From Candidatus Hydrogenedentes bacterium ADurb.Bin170 (lineage in GTDB: Bacteria > Hydrogenedentota > Hydrogenedentia > Hydrogenedentales > CAITNO01), in assembly GCA_002070275.1 (NCBI GenBank), contig MWCY01000006.1, positions 1 to 64,000 on the forward strand: 64,000 nucleotides of DNA, read 5' to 3'. Within the stretch, counting starts at the first letter, position 1. Every line of letters starts with the position of its first letter. The translations under genes were made by a program, and so were the position numbers. Below, piece after piece: positions 1-9,399 of the stretch. The notes below the pieces were generated by a model. That model worked only from the letters and a program-made list of their open reading frames with translations, did not search any database and was not told the DNA's origin.

Positions 1-44
1 GAAAAACCTTAAACTACCGAACGCCTGCCGAAGTCTTATTCAAT

Positions 45-224
45 TCAATAATTGCATTTCAGCCTTGAATCCGCCTTTTGCTTGTCATATATCGAAGCAA
101 AACCACCCGTGGCGGCATCCAATACAATCTTTATCCTGTCGTTTTCCATCATGAACGACGGCGCATCGCCCCACGCGGCAGCGCCCATCGCCAATGATAA
201 ACAAAATAAAAAGGTTGAACGCAT
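45..224 (-). pseudogene. Truncated N-terminal remnant of a secreted protein
   Basis: This 59-residue frame begins with a clear signal peptide (MRSTFLFCLSLAMGAAAWG, probable cleavage near GDA). It continues with ENDRIKIVLDAATGG and SIYDKQ, which resembles the opening strand of beta-sandwich domains found in glycan-active enzymes, and then meets a stop. The other two frames downstream are also closed, so no longer product can be read from this window. An AGGAG ribosome site eight or nine bases upstream decides the ATG at 224, and a good promoter lies above it. The expression signals are intact while the body is missing, so I read it as a decayed or truncated gene. A genuine small exported peptide cannot be excluded. 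Confidence 0.45.
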
Positions 225-246
225 TGCAGAGGTCTCCTGTTCCAAT

Positions 247-276
247 ATAATGATTTAATATCCGAAGTTATGTCAA
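247..276 (-). promoter_or_regulatory. Sigma-70-type promoter for the truncated secreted gene
   Basis: On the minus strand TTGACA (276-271), an 18-base spacer and CATTAT (252-247) form a good -35/-10 pair. Transcription would start near 240, leaving a short leader that holds the ribosome site for the ATG at 224. Confidence 0.5.
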
Positions 277-549
277 GAGGTTTCTTGAAAATCTGTTGTA
301 AAAAAACTTCCATATTCTTTACCGGTCAACATTTGTCCTCCCTTTAATTAGGCCTTTAGGCGGGTTTTTAGTATTCACCAGGAGAGAACCGAACGAAGGC
401 CCCGTCGGTTCAAATTAATGTACAGAAACTTCTTGGCATAATCCTTTTGCGCAGCATGTATTTTTATCAATTTTTTCCAGGCATCCGTTGCGTTCTTCAT
501 ATTTCTGGTGGCTTTCATATCTTGATATAAATCAGTAAATAATTTATAC
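277..549. other. AT-rich intergenic stretch, no supported gene
   Basis: The space between the truncated gene and the coiled-coil gene is AT-rich. It holds a hairpin (GAACCGA at 387-393 with TCGGTTC at 407-413) without a T tract. An 85-codon reverse frame lies here but has no ribosome site and no recognisable family. I see nothing else. Confidence 0.4.
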
Positions 550-578
550 TTAAGTGGCGTTGTGAACAGGTGTAATAT
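550..578 (+). promoter_or_regulatory. Candidate promoter for the coiled-coil MshEN gene
   Basis: TTAAGT (550-555), a 17-base spacer and TAATAT (573-578) precede the coiled-coil gene by about 30 bases. The -35 is weak (three matches), so this is a modest prediction. Confidence 0.3.
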
Positions 579-609
579 GTTCCGATCTTGAAGGGTATTG
601 GAAAACATT

Positions 610-3279
610 ATGCAAGACAAAGCAGCAAACAACGAGCTAATCGCTTTTCTGGATTCGGTGAAAGAGGGAGCGGGACGCTGTAATGAATCCCATCAGGCTC
701 TGGTATCACAACTTACACAACTAAAAACCACGTTTCAGGCGCTGGAAGCTCAACTGGAAAGCGCCTATGAGCAGCAGGCCTCCGTGTTTGCAAAACATGC
801 GAGTGCTTATGAAATGCTGGCATCTCAGGTGCAGGGTCTGCCGGAAGGCGGCGACGGACTGCATAAACGTATCCTGGATCTGGAAGAAGAAGTTCACCAC
901 AAAGAGAAACAGCTTGCTGAGCAACATCGGAAAATCGCTGCCCTTGAGGCGCAGGTTTCAGCCGGAGGGGACGAGAAAGTCCAGCACTATATTAAAGGGC
1001 TGGAAGAACATCTGCAGAAAAGAAATGAGACCATCGGTGTAGCACGCCGCCGTATTCTTCGCCTTCAGGAAAAGATCGAAGGCATGGCGGCGGAACGCAC
1101 TTCGGCTGTACAGCGCGCCGAAGATCTGGAGCTGCAGCTGGAACGCAAAAATAAAGCACTCCAGTCCTCCGAAGATCGCTTCAACGAATTGCGCAAACAA
1201 CTGGAGGAGAACAGCGGCAGCGATCAGGAAAATCAGGCGCAGATTCAGGCGCTTGAGCGTCTCCTCGCAGATAAAGAAGAAGCGTTGTCGGGCGCAGAAG
1301 AACGAAACCGTCAGCTGCAGGACGATGTGAGCAGCCGGAGCCGCGATCTGGCATCGGTACAGGAGCGCATCCACGCACTGGAGCAGGCCGATTTGGAACT
1401 GCGTCAGGAGATGGAAGAAAAGCAGGCGGAGATGAGTGCCCTGCAAAGCCACTATGATGCCTTGAAACAGCAGGCAGCTGCTTTTGAAGAAAGTAAACAA
1501 GACGTGGCGCACCAGCTGCAGGAACAGGCAGCTGCAGCCGGCCGGTTTGCTGAGGAAAAAGCGGAGATGGAGGAACAGCTTGTTGCGGCTGCCCGGGAGA
1601 AAGCAGCGCTTCTTGCGGAAATGGACGTGTTGCGCGATGCGGCAGCCCGTATGGATTCGGACACGGCTGCCGGTGAAAATCGCCAGCAGGAACTGGAAGC
1701 GGAGTGCAACCGCCTGAACAGCGAACTGAATGCAGCCCGTGAAGCCCTGGACGGTTTTCAGCAGCGACTGAGCGAAGCTGCAAAAACGCACGCGGAACAG
1801 GAAGGCATTGTTGTTGGGCTGCAGCAGGAAGTGGAGCGTGAAAAAGCAGCGACGGCAGCAGCACGCGAGTATCTGGCTCAGGTGCAGGAATCGGCGGAAA
1901 AGGTGTCGGCTCAGCTATCGGAACAGCAGTCTCAAATTTCTTTTCTTCAAAGCGAGCTGGGCGATCGGGAAACCGCACTGGATACGGCGGAACGGCGTGC
2001 CGAGCTGGCGGAAGATAAACTTGAGAAACTGTTGTCTGAAAGCGGAGATGCCGAAGCGCGGGTTGCCACGCTTGTCGGAGAACTAAATGCCCATAAAGAA
2101 CGGACCGAAACGCTGGAAAGCGCGCTCGCTGCGGCACAGGATAAAATCGCCGATTTGACGGAAGAAAAAGAAGAAGCTGCCCGCAATGCCGCCGATGCGC
2201 GTCAGGCGCTTCAGACCATTGCCGAAGATACAGAAACGGCGGAACGCGGTGCTGCTGAATGGAAAACGAAATGTACGGATCTCGAAAGGCAGCAGCAACA
2301 GATTAAAAAAGAACTGGATGAAAAGAGCGAGGCGCTGTCCCGGACTCAGGCGCAGTTGCTGAGTTCTGAAGAAATGCGTCAGACACTGGAAGCGTCCGCC
2401 AAAAAATCACTGGACGCTCAGAACAGTTTTGAGTCTGAGAAAGAAGCGCTTCAAAAAATCAATGAGCAATTGAAGCAGGAAGTTCAAGATCTCAATAATA
2501 AAGTGAAAGACCTCCATGTGGAACTGGAGCAGGGGGCATCTCCCGAAGAAATAGAAAATATGCGCAGTGCTCTGGAAGAGGAAAAGCGCAAAACCGCACA
2601 ACTGCAGGAACGGCTGGACGAAGAACTTTCGAAAGGCACCAAGGCAGGGCTTGCCCGTCAGCTTGCCGACGCTCTCCGTGATGCCGAAGATGCACGTGCT
2701 GAACTGCGTGCCATGAAACGGCTTCCTGCTGACGTAACGGGCGAGGTCGAGACAGTGGCTCCCTCAGCAGATTCTGCTCGTGGCGCGCTGCCTGTCCGCG
2801 AAGTGATCAATTCCCTGCCCAGACAGAAGCAGCGGAATCTGGGGGAAGTGCTGGTGGCACTGAAATGCATTACAACGGATCAATTGTCCGATGCCATATC
2901 TGAGCAGAAACTTCATCCTGAGTCTGATTTTGTCGCCGTGCTTGTCAAGATGGGCTTTATGACACCTGCCTCTCTGGCAGAAATCATTTCCGTTGTGCAC
3001 CAGTGCCCGCTTGTTTCCATCTCTGCGGCAGGGCTGGATCCGAAGGCTATGCGTCTGGTTCCTGAGCGACTGGCAAAAACGCGCTGCTGTATTCCCAGAC
3101 AGGTGCTGGGCAAGGAACTGGTGCTGGTGATGGAAAACCCGGGCAATCTTCTTGTCATAGAGGATATTGAACGGCTTACCGGTCTGCGGGTCACGCCCAA
3201 TGTGGCACCCCGCGATCAGATATTGAAGGCTATCGACGCTTTTTATACCGCAGAGCCGGAATCCGGCTCGCCCTACTGA
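610..3279 (+). CDS. Long coiled-coil protein with C-terminal MshEN (GspE/PilB N-terminal) domain
   Basis: About 890 residues. Roughly residues 5-700 are an almost unbroken heptad-rich coiled coil full of Glu, Gln, Ala and Leu. After a short linker, the last 150 residues form a domain like the N-terminal region of GspE/PilB/MshE assembly ATPases. The motif RNLGEVLVALKCITTDQL followed by a later Q fits the RLGxxL-type motif of MshEN domains, some of which bind cyclic di-GMP. The ATPase domain itself is absent. No signal peptide is visible, so it is probably cytoplasmic. A scaffold or polar organiser that senses a nucleotide through MshEN is an inference. The start is uncertain: ATG at 610 is preferred, but an in-frame TTG at 598 with AAGGG just upstream is possible. 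Its stop overlaps the convergent fetB by seven bases. Confidence 0.75.
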   Translation: MQDKAANNELIAFLDSVKEGAGRCNESHQALVSQLTQLKTTFQALEAQLESAYEQQASVFAKHASAYEMLASQVQGLPEGGDGLHKRILDLEEEVHHKEKQLAEQHRKIAALEAQVSAGGDEKVQHYIKGLEEHLQKRNETIGVARRRILRLQEKIEGMAAERTSAVQRAEDLELQLERKNKALQSSEDRFNELRKQLEENSGSDQENQAQIQALERLLADKEEALSGAEERNRQLQDDVSSRSRDLASVQERIHALEQADLELRQEMEEKQAEMSALQSHYDALKQQAAAFEESKQDVAHQLQEQAAAAGRFAEEKAEMEEQLVAAAREKAALLAEMDVLRDAAARMDSDTAAGENRQQELEAECNRLNSELNAAREALDGFQQRLSEAAKTHAEQEGIVVGLQQEVEREKAATAAAREYLAQVQESAEKVSAQLSEQQSQISFLQSELGDRETALDTAERRAELAEDKLEKLLSESGDAEARVATLVGELNAHKERTETLESALAAAQDKIADLTEEKEEAARNAADARQALQTIAEDTETAERGAAEWKTKCTDLERQQQQIKKELDEKSEALSRTQAQLLSSEEMRQTLEASAKKSLDAQNSFESEKEALQKINEQLKQEVQDLNNKVKDLHVELEQGASPEEIENMRSALEEEKRKTAQLQERLDEELSKGTKAGLARQLADALRDAEDARAELRAMKRLPADVTGEVETVAPSADSARGALPVREVINSLPRQKQRNLGEVLVALKCITTDQLSDAISEQKLHPESDFVAVLVKMGFMTPASLAEIISVVHQCPLVSISAAGLDPKAMRLVPERLAKTRCCIPRQVLGKELVLVMENPGNLLVIEDIERLTGLRVTPNVAPRDQILKAIDAFYTAEPESGSPY

Positions 3280-4070
3280 TTCAGGCGGGTAAACACACTC
3301 CGATTGAGGCTCCCCCAGGGCGTCAGGCTTTTTCTCAGGCTGAAATAAACTGCCAGCGTTGCGGCAAGAGAGGTGCCGGAGAGGATAGCGATCATAATCG
3401 CTATCTGGTATTTGATTGCCGCTGCAGGGCTGATTCCACCGATCATGACGCCTGTCATCATTCCGGGCAGTGCAACCAATCCCATAGTCGCCATATTGGC
3501 CAGGGTCGGTGCCATGGACACCTGGAGCGTTTCCTTCAAAAAAGGCATAAGCGCTTCCTGCCTGCCCGCCCCGGCGCTCAGAAAAAAGAAATATTCCTTT
3601 TCACGGCGCCGCAGTGCGTCATAGAAGTGCTGCAACCCTACAATAACAGCCCGCAGCGAGTTCCCCAGAACCATGCCGAAAATGGGTACCAGAAAGCGTG
3701 CATCCAAAGCAGGCGCCGGATAAAGGATTACGGTGAGAAAAATAAAAACGGGGAGCAGGATACCGAGCAGCAGCGCCACAAAGACAGGAATTGCAAAGAT
3801 CCGGAAGTTTAAATCGCATCCGCGGAGGATGGACGCATCCGCCACGGCAATCATGACCGCCAGCCACATGATATTCAGCCAGATATTATTTAAATCGAAA
3901 AGTATCTGCAGATAAAAACCGATGAAAAGGAGTTGTACGGTCATGCGCACGATGCTGACCAGCGTAGTCCCGATGAGCGGCACCCGATGCCAGAGAAAAA
4001 TACCCAGCGGGATCAGCAGGAGTCCGTACCCGGCTGCCAGGCGGACGACATCAATATCAGTCACGGGCAT
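3273..4070 (-). CDS. fetB: FetB/YbbM-type ABC transporter permease
   Basis: A polytopic inner-membrane protein of about 265 residues that matches the UPF0014/FetB family of putative metal (iron) export permeases, with about seven hydrophobic segments. Conserved-looking stretches include GMVLGNSLRAV and GLVALPGMMTGVMIGG. The start was placed at ATG 4070, which has AAGGAGG five bases upstream. The first 14 bases overlap the end of the ATPase gene fetA, so the pair is translationally coupled. The family link to iron homeostasis comes from the E. coli FetAB system; the substrate here is not proven by sequence. Confidence 0.85.
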   Translation of the reverse strand: MPVTDIDVVRLAAGYGLLLIPLGIFLWHRVPLIGTTLVSIVRMTVQLLFIGFYLQILFDLNNIWLNIMWLAVMIAVADASILRGCDLNFRIFAIPVFVALLLGILLPVFIFLTVILYPAPALDARFLVPIFGMVLGNSLRAVIVGLQHFYDALRRREKEYFFFLSAGAGRQEALMPFLKETLQVSMAPTLANMATMGLVALPGMMTGVMIGGISPAAAIKYQIAIMIAILSGTSLAATLAVYFSLRKSLTPWGSLNRSVFTRLNQ

Positions 4071-4722
4071 TGCCGCCTCCTTTCTGCAGGTCTTCCATCC
4101 ATTCGAGTCGTGAAGACAGCAGGAAATCCCCGACATCATGAGAGACAGACAGAATGGCGGTGTTTTTCAGAGAGGCAAGATAAGCCCGCACCGCTTCTTT
4201 GGAACGGGCATCAAGGGCGGCGGCAACTTCATCCAGAAGGAGCAGCTTCCGTTTCAGCAGCAGGGCGGCGGTTAACGCGACCCGCTGTTTTTCGCCGCCT
4301 GACAGCACTTCCATATCTTTCTGTAATGTGTCCGCAGGAAGCAGAAAGCATTCAAAAAGCTGCTGTGCTTCTTTCAGCTCAAAAGAGAGGCTTCTGTTGC
4401 TCCGGTACTGAAAGGGAGCCGCAAGAATATCGCATACCTTTCCTTTGCCGATTTCCGGTTCCTGGGAGACACATGCCACGCATTTTCTGAGCCTCCAGCA
4501 GCTTTTTGCGGTCAACTCTTCTCCCGTAATAAAAATGGTGTCTGCAGGCACAGGCAGAAAGCCCATAATCATTTTCAGGAGCGTGCTTTTCCCGGAGCCC
4601 GATGCTCCGCTCAATGTGCATTTTTCGCCGGGATCCAATGTTAAATGGAGTTTACGGAAAAGGCAGATGTTTCCTGCCATGCCGTCAAGATCGCGGATTT
4701 CAAGGATGGGCGAACTGTCCAT
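4057..4722 (-). CDS. fetA: FetA-type ABC transporter ATP-binding protein
   Basis: A 221-residue ATPase subunit with Walker A GASGSGKST, the ABC signature LSGGEKQR and Walker B LLLLDEVAAALD followed by an H-loop (SVSHD). Its length is that of stand-alone importer/exporter ATPases. It directly precedes and overlaps the FetB-like permease, so together they should form the complete transporter at the inner membrane. No obvious Fur-box palindrome is visible upstream. Confidence 0.85.
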   Translation of the reverse strand: MDSSPILEIRDLDGMAGNICLFRKLHLTLDPGEKCTLSGASGSGKSTLLKMIMGFLPVPADTIFITGEELTAKSCWRLRKCVACVSQEPEIGKGKVCDILAAPFQYRSNRSLSFELKEAQQLFECFLLPADTLQKDMEVLSGGEKQRVALTAALLLKRKLLLLDEVAAALDARSKEAVRAYLASLKNTAILSVSHDVGDFLLSSRLEWMEDLQKGGGNARD

Positions 4723-4830
4723 TGAAGGCCTGCATGGGTTTTCAGATGCCGGGATAAATCAGTCACGAAGGAAGAACAGGGTTTCTTTTCAATCATACCA
4801 TTTTTTTCAGGAACCGCGAAGAGAATCGGT

Positions 4831-4860
4831 TTGATTTTTCCTGCACTTTTTTGGTAAAGT
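4831..4860 (+). promoter_or_regulatory. Candidate promoter for tRNA-Leu
   Basis: TTGATT (4831-4836), an 18-base spacer and TAAAGT (4855-4860) end 17 bases before the mature tRNA. The spacing suits a tRNA transcript with a short 5' leader. Confidence 0.4.
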
Positions 4861-4877
4861 TTCACCGTTCCTCTCAC

Positions 4878-4964
4878 GCCCGGGTGGTGGAAATGGCAGA
4901 CACGCTAGACTAAGGATCTAGTCCCAGCGATGGGGTGCGAGTTCGATTCTCGCCTCGGGCACCA
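4878..4964 (+). tRNA. tRNA-Leu (anticodon AAG)
   Basis: The acceptor stem GCCCGGG pairs with CTCGGGC (one G-U pair). Discriminator A and an encoded CCA follow. The D-arm, a long type II variable arm with CCC/GGG pairing, and the T-arm GCGAG/CTCGC around TTCGATT are all intact. The anticodon stem CTAGA/TCTAG is perfect and encloses the loop CTAAGGA, so the anticodon is AAG at 4912-4914. Type II arm and A73 identify leucine. Adenosine at position 34 is rare in bacteria outside tRNA-Arg(ACG) and would need conversion to inosine by TadA to read CUU/CUC/CUA. Confidence 0.93.
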
Positions 4965-4985
4965 TCTTTTTTTCTCCATTCAGGT

Positions 4986-5018
4986 GCCGGACAGCCCATG
5001 CAGTCCGGCGCTTTTTTT
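4986..5018 (+). terminator. Rho-independent terminator after tRNA-Leu
   Basis: A perfect stem GCCGGAC (4986-4992) with GTCCGGC (5003-5009) around a ten-base loop is followed by a run of seven T starting at 5012. It ends the tRNA-Leu transcript before the convergent tyrS. Confidence 0.85.
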
Positions 5019-5037
5019 ATGCAGCCTGCCGATCCGA

Positions 5038-6309
5038 TCACACAAACCTGATCAGATGGTATGATTTCTTTCCGATTCGGGCAACCATAAGATTGCCGGC
5101 AAGCAGGGGAAGTGCATTGCAGGTGACGTCTTCTTTTTCGATGCGCATGTTGTTCACATAGAGACCGCCGTTGCGAATGAGGCGCCGTGCCTCGCCTTTA
5201 CTGGCGAACACTTCGGCGTGCACCAGCAGGTCGTTCAGCAGTTCTGTCCGCTGCAATGTTTCCAGCGGCATTTCTGTATGAGGCACTTCGGAAAAGACGT
5301 CAAGGAGCGTCTGTGCGTCCAGTGCAGTCCAGTCGCCTCCAAACATGGCATTGCTGGCGGTTACGGCGTTGGCGAGTGCGGTTTCCCCATGAACGAGGCG
5401 GGTCACTTCTTCGGCAAGCCGTTTCTGCGCCGCTCTTTCCTGAGGTGCTTCTCTGATCTGTTCATCCAGCGCGAGAATCTCCGTTTCGGGGAGGAAAGTG
5501 AAGTAGCGGAGGAAGCGGGATACATCGGCATCCGCCTGATTGATCCAGAACTGGTAGAACTGGTAGGGCGAGGTGCGGGTGCTGTCGAGCCAGATATTTC
5601 CTTTTTCCGACTTGCCGAATTTGGCGCCGTCTGATTTGGTTACGAGAGGAAAGGTCAGTCCGAAAGTGGAGGCGTTGTTCAGGCGGCGTGTGATATCCAT
5701 GCCCGATACGATATTGCCCCACTGATCGGCACCGCCGATCTGCAGCCGGCAGTTGTATTTTTTATTGAGGTAGAGGTAATCATAGGCCTGCAGCAGGATG
5801 TAGGAGAACTCGGTGAAGGAAATGCCTGACTCCCGATCTTCCAGCCGGGCACGGACACTATCGCGGTTGAGCAGGGCATTGACAGAGAAAAACTTTCCGA
5901 TATCCCGCATGAAGTCAAGCAGTTTCACTTCGCACAGCCAGTCCGCATTATTGACCATGATTGCCGCGTGGGAGCCTTTAAAATCCAGAAAACGTTCCAG
6001 CTGCGCACGGATGCCTTCGCAATTATGCTCCACTTCTTCACGGCTGAGCATGGTGCGTTCCTGCGCTTTTCCGCTGGGATCGCCGATAAGGCCTGTGCCG
6101 CCGCCAACCAGCGCGATGGGTGTGTGTCCGGCACGCTGAAAATGCGCCAGTCCCATAATGGGCAGCAGGCTTCCGATGTGGAGGCTGTATGCGGTGGGAT
6201 CAAAGCCGCAATAGAGGGTGACGGATTCTTTATCCAGAATATCCGGCAGTTCCGGATGGGTCATCTGATTGACAAAACCGCGCCAGTGCAATTCATTAAA
6301 AAAGGACAT
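5038..6309 (-). CDS. tyrS: Tyrosyl-tRNA synthetase
   Basis: A class I aminoacyl-tRNA synthetase of 423 residues, the normal bacterial length. It attaches tyrosine to tRNA-Tyr in the cytoplasm. The HIGH-type motif reads LHIGSLLP after YCGFDPTAYS, the KMSKS-type loop reads KFGKSE, and the amino-acid pocket segment QIGGADQWGN is typical. The last 60 residues form an S4 RNA-binding domain (ASKGEARRLI, GLYVNN). ATG at 6309 was chosen because the protein family begins here and an AAAGGA element lies upstream. It is the last gene of the lepA-lepB-tyrS run, 17 bases after lepB. Confidence 0.95.
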   Translation of the reverse strand: MSFFNELHWRGFVNQMTHPELPDILDKESVTLYCGFDPTAYSLHIGSLLPIMGLAHFQRAGHTPIALVGGGTGLIGDPSGKAQERTMLSREEVEHNCEGIRAQLERFLDFKGSHAAIMVNNADWLCEVKLLDFMRDIGKFFSVNALLNRDSVRARLEDRESGISFTEFSYILLQAYDYLYLNKKYNCRLQIGGADQWGNIVSGMDITRRLNNASTFGLTFPLVTKSDGAKFGKSEKGNIWLDSTRTSPYQFYQFWINQADADVSRFLRYFTFLPETEILALDEQIREAPQERAAQKRLAEEVTRLVHGETALANAVTASNAMFGGDWTALDAQTLLDVFSEVPHTEMPLETLQRTELLNDLLVHAEVFASKGEARRLIRNGGLYVNNMRIEKEDVTCNALPLLAGNLMVARIGKKSYHLIRFV

Positions 6310-6326
6310 TTTCTTTTTTCCTTTCT

Positions 6327-7358
6327 TTATTTGTTTTCTTTTTTCCTTTTGCGGACATAACCGGACAATTCCCAAAGGAGCAGCAGCGCCGGTATGCCGT
6401 AGAGCAGTGCCATGCCCCACCAGGTATGTGAAAAGCCAGTGAAATCCTGACGGCGCGCCCAGGGCCACCACACGGCAAAGGCGCTTCCATAAAGGTGGTT
6501 ATGGGGCACCCATCCGTACATGCGTCCGTCCAGACTGGCAGCGCTGTTGTCGCCGAGCAGGAAATAGTGCCCTTCCGGCACCAGCGTATATTCGTCTTCA
6601 TCTCTGCACCCGTAGGGCATGGGCGGCTGATAGAAAACATAGACCTGATCAATGAGCTGCAGTGTCCTGGGGTCTAGCTCTCTGCAGAAATCAAGCACCT
6701 TTTCATCGCTGAGTGCATCAACGTCCAGTTTTTCCGCCTTCTCATGAAACCTCTTCATTTCCTGGTAGAAGTGCTTCACCGGCGGCTCTTCGGGGTTCAG
6801 AATTGCCAGAGGCTGGTTTTTCTGCGCCAGTTTCAGGAACTGCCGTTTTTTCTCCACATCCGTGAACTTCAGCTCCGTGTAGTAATGCAGTGTATCTTTG
6901 AGTTGTTCGGGGGGAGGGCATTTTTCTCCATTAATAAAAATACTGCCGTCTCTGATACGGACTCTTTCGCCGGGCAGCCCGATAACCCGCTTGATCAGGA
7001 CAGGCTGCTGTGTTTCTTTTTCCAGGGATCTGAAAACGACGATGTCCCAGCGGTCGGGTGTATCCCATCGGGCAAGGCGGTGCGTGGTAAAAGGAATACG
7101 CGGGCCGAAACGCCATTTATTGACCAGCACCCGGTCGCCGTGAAAAAGCCGGGGATCGCCGTGCAATGTGGGATCCATGGACCCGGTCGGAATGGTGTAC
7201 TGGTCGATGATGCAGCCTTTTACAAAGAGCAGCAGCAGAATAATGATTATCCATCCGCCCAGATTTTTCCAGGTCCAGGGACCTGTGATCTGCTCCAGCA
7301 GCCGGCGAAAGAACCGCAGCGTTTTTCCGGGGAGCGCCTCAGGTGTTGTCATCTTCAT
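6327..7358 (-). CDS. lepB: Signal peptidase I
   Basis: Type I signal peptidase that removes signal peptides from exported proteins at the inner membrane. One N-terminal membrane segment (about residues 35-50) is followed by the catalytic serine in [10 protein letters not shown] (Ser60) and the general-base lysine in [12 protein letters not shown] (Lys123). The GDN box appears as [14 protein letters not shown]. About 100 residues of inserted sequence rich in charged residues lie between the lysine box and the GDN box. A hydrophobic segment near the C-terminus may be a second membrane span. The start overlaps the end of lepA by 20 bases. At 343 residues it is somewhat longer than average. Confidence 0.92.
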   Translation of the reverse strand: MKMTTPEALPGKTLRFFRRLLEQITGPWTWKNLGGWIIIILLLLFVKGCIIDQYTIPTGSMDPTLHGDPRLFHGDRVLVNKWRFGPRIPFTTHRLARWDTPDRWDIVVFRSLEKETQQPVLIKRVIGLPGERVRIRDGSIFINGEKCPPPEQLKDTLHYYTELKFTDVEKKRQFLKLAQKNQPLAILNPEEPPVKHFYQEMKRFHEKAEKLDVDALSDEKVLDFCRELDPRTLQLIDQVYVFYQPPMPYGCRDEDEYTLVPEGHYFLLGDNSAASLDGRMYGWVPHNHLYGSAFAVWWPWARRQDFTGFSHTWWGMALLYGIPALLLLWELSGYVRKRKKENK

Positions 7359-9156
7359 TTACCCGGAGCAGCGCCATGAACGCTTCCTGCGGCACCTCAA
7401 CCGTGCCGATCTGCTTCATGCGCTTTTTGCCTTCCCGCTGCTTTTCCAGCAGCTTTCTTTTGCGTGAAATATCGCCACCGTAGCATTTGGCGGTCACGTT
7501 TTTACGTAACGCCGAAATACTTTCCCTGACAATAATTTTATTATGGATGGCGGCCTGAATAGCGACTTCATACTGCTGGCGCGGAATAAGTTTGCGCAGT
7601 TTCTGTGCCAATGCTCTGCCCAGCCTGACAGCATGCTCCCGGTGAACGATGGTGGACAGAGCATCCACGTGTTCACCATTCAGGAGAATATCCAGTTTGA
7701 CGAGATCGCCGGGCTGGTTGCCGATGAGTTTGTAATCCAGAGAGCCGTAGCCGCGGGTAATGCTTTTAAGTTTGTCGTAGAAGTCGAGCACGATTTCCGC
7801 CAGAGGCATGCGGTATATGGCCATGCACCGGTTACCGTCGATGTAGTCCACCCGCACGTGCACGCCTCTCTTTCGCTTGCAGAGCTCAATGATGGCACTG
7901 AGATACTGGGTGGGGCAGAGGATATCCGCCTCGATATAAGGCTCTTCTATAACGGCAATTTCACCGGGCGGCGGCATCTGCGACGCTTTTTCAATAGTAA
8001 TTTTCTCGCCCTTCGTCAGGGTGATGTCGTAGGCTACGTTGGGCATGGTGGTGACCAGGGTCAGCCCGAATTCCCGCTCCAGCCGTTCCTGCACAATTTC
8101 CATGTGGAGCAGTCCGAGAAAGCCCAGCCGGAACCCCAGTCCCAATGCATCGGAACTGTCGGCATGAAACTGAAAGGAGGCGTCGTTCAGCTGCAGCTTT
8201 TCCAGCGCTTCCCGCAGCTCTTCATAGTCGGTGGAAACAGCCGGATAGAGCCCTGAAAAAACAACCGGCTTAGCTTCTTCATATCCCGGGAGCGGTGTTT
8301 TTGCGGGCCGGTCGGCATGGGTGACTGTGTCGCCGATTTTGGTGTCGCTCAGCGTTTTGATATTGCAGATGAGATAGCCTGCCTCTCCGGCATGGAGTGC
8401 GTCCCGGGGCACAAGATGAGGCTGGAGCGCGCCGACTTCCGACACTTCGTGCCTGATGCCTGTTGCCATGAAAACGATTTTATCGCCCGGTGCGATGGAT
8501 CCGTCCACCACACGCAGATAGACGATCACGCCTCTGTAGGTGTTGTATACGGCATCGAAAATCAGACAGCGCAAAGGCCCTTCGCGCTGTCCTTCGGGCG
8601 GCGGAATACGCTCTATGATGGATTCCAGAGTATCTTTAGTGCCCAGCCCGGTTTTCGCACTGACCAGAACGGCATTCTGTGCATCCAGCCCGATGATTTC
8701 TTCAATCTGACGCCGGACGCCTTCCACATCGGCGGCCGGGAGATCCACCTTATTGATAACAGGAATAATTTCAAGATCCTGTTCAATGGCTTTGTAAGCG
8801 TTGGCGAGTGTCTGCGCTTCCACGCCCTGTGCGGCATCCACTACCAGAAGTGCGCCTTCACAGGCTGCCATGGAGCGGGATACTTCGTAGGCAAAATCCA
8901 CATGACCGGGCGTGTCAATGAGGTTCAGAATGTAATTTTCACCGTTGTCCGCAAGGTATTCCATACGGACCGCTACCGATTTAATGGTAATGCCCCGTTC
9001 CCGTTCAATATCCATATTATCAAGGGTCTGCTCGGTCATTTTGCGTTCGTCCACCGTTTTGGTGAACTCGATCAAGCGGTCGGCAAGTGTGGACTTCCCA
9101 TGATCAATGTGAGCGATAATACAGAAATTTCTGATATTTTTCATCGGTGCTGTCAT
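7339..9156 (-). CDS. lepA: Elongation factor 4 (LepA), back-translocating GTPase
   Basis: A 605-residue translational GTPase, the full family length. G1 reads [10 protein letters not shown]2 includes RERGITI, G3 DTPGHVDF and G4 NKVDL. The characteristic C-terminal LepA domain follows, with ending residues such as [20 protein letters not shown]. It acts on the ribosome under stress or during initiation. The start could be ATG 9156 or ATG 9144; neither has a strong ribosome site. It leads the lepA-lepB-tyrS operon, and the lepA-lepB pairing is common in bacteria. Confidence 0.95.
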   Translation of the reverse strand: MTAPMKNIRNFCIIAHIDHGKSTLADRLIEFTKTVDERKMTEQTLDNMDIERERGITIKSVAVRMEYLADNGENYILNLIDTPGHVDFAYEVSRSMAACEGALLVVDAAQGVEAQTLANAYKAIEQDLEIIPVINKVDLPAADVEGVRRQIEEIIGLDAQNAVLVSAKTGLGTKDTLESIIERIPPPEGQREGPLRCLIFDAVYNTYRGVIVYLRVVDGSIAPGDKIVFMATGIRHEVSEVGALQPHLVPRDALHAGEAGYLICNIKTLSDTKIGDTVTHADRPAKTPLPGYEEAKPVVFSGLYPAVSTDYEELREALEKLQLNDASFQFHADSSDALGLGFRLGFLGLLHMEIVQERLEREFGLTLVTTMPNVAYDITLTKGEKITIEKASQMPPPGEIAVIEEPYIEADILCPTQYLSAIIELCKRKRGVHVRVDYIDGNRCMAIYRMPLAEIVLDFYDKLKSITRGYGSLDYKLIGNQPGDLVKLDILLNGEHVDALSTIVHREHAVRLGRALAQKLRKLIPRQQYEVAIQAAIHNKIIVRESISALRKNVTAKCYGGDISRKRKLLEKQREGKKRMKQIGTVEVPQEAFMALLRVNEDDNT

Positions 9157-9324
9157 ATTTAATAAGCCGGGTCCGCCTGATTTTCAGGCAAAAAGTTGTG
9201 TTAATAAGCCTTCCCCTGCCCCAATCATCGCTACATATAATAGCATATCTGAAGCGGATACACGCAAAAACCCTTTTTTGCTCCTGCAGCGCAGGGGGAA
9301 AGATGCCCTCCGGAAGGGCTGCCC

Positions 9325-9352
9325 TTGCGGCACGGCACAGATTCGGTATAAT
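9325..9352 (+). promoter_or_regulatory. Promoter for ettA
   Basis: TTGCGG (9325-9330), a 16-base spacer and a consensus TATAAT (9347-9352) lie about 48 bases before the ettA start. A small hairpin (GCCCT/AGGGC near 9305-9319) precedes it. Confidence 0.5.
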
Positions 9353-9399
9353 AAGGGGCGTCTCCTTTACATCAGTTTTTTTTTTCGGAGGATCTGTCG

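Noticed and set aside
375-632. 85-codon reverse frame in the AT-rich region before the coiled-coil gene
   Set aside because: No ribosome site, overlaps the start of a convincing gene, no recognisable domain. A decayed gene fragment is possible but not supported.
1181-2137. Long antisense frame inside the coiled-coil gene
   Set aside because: Low-complexity mirror of Glu/Gln/Ala-rich codons (reads as Pro/Arg/Ser/Leu); no domain and no start signals.
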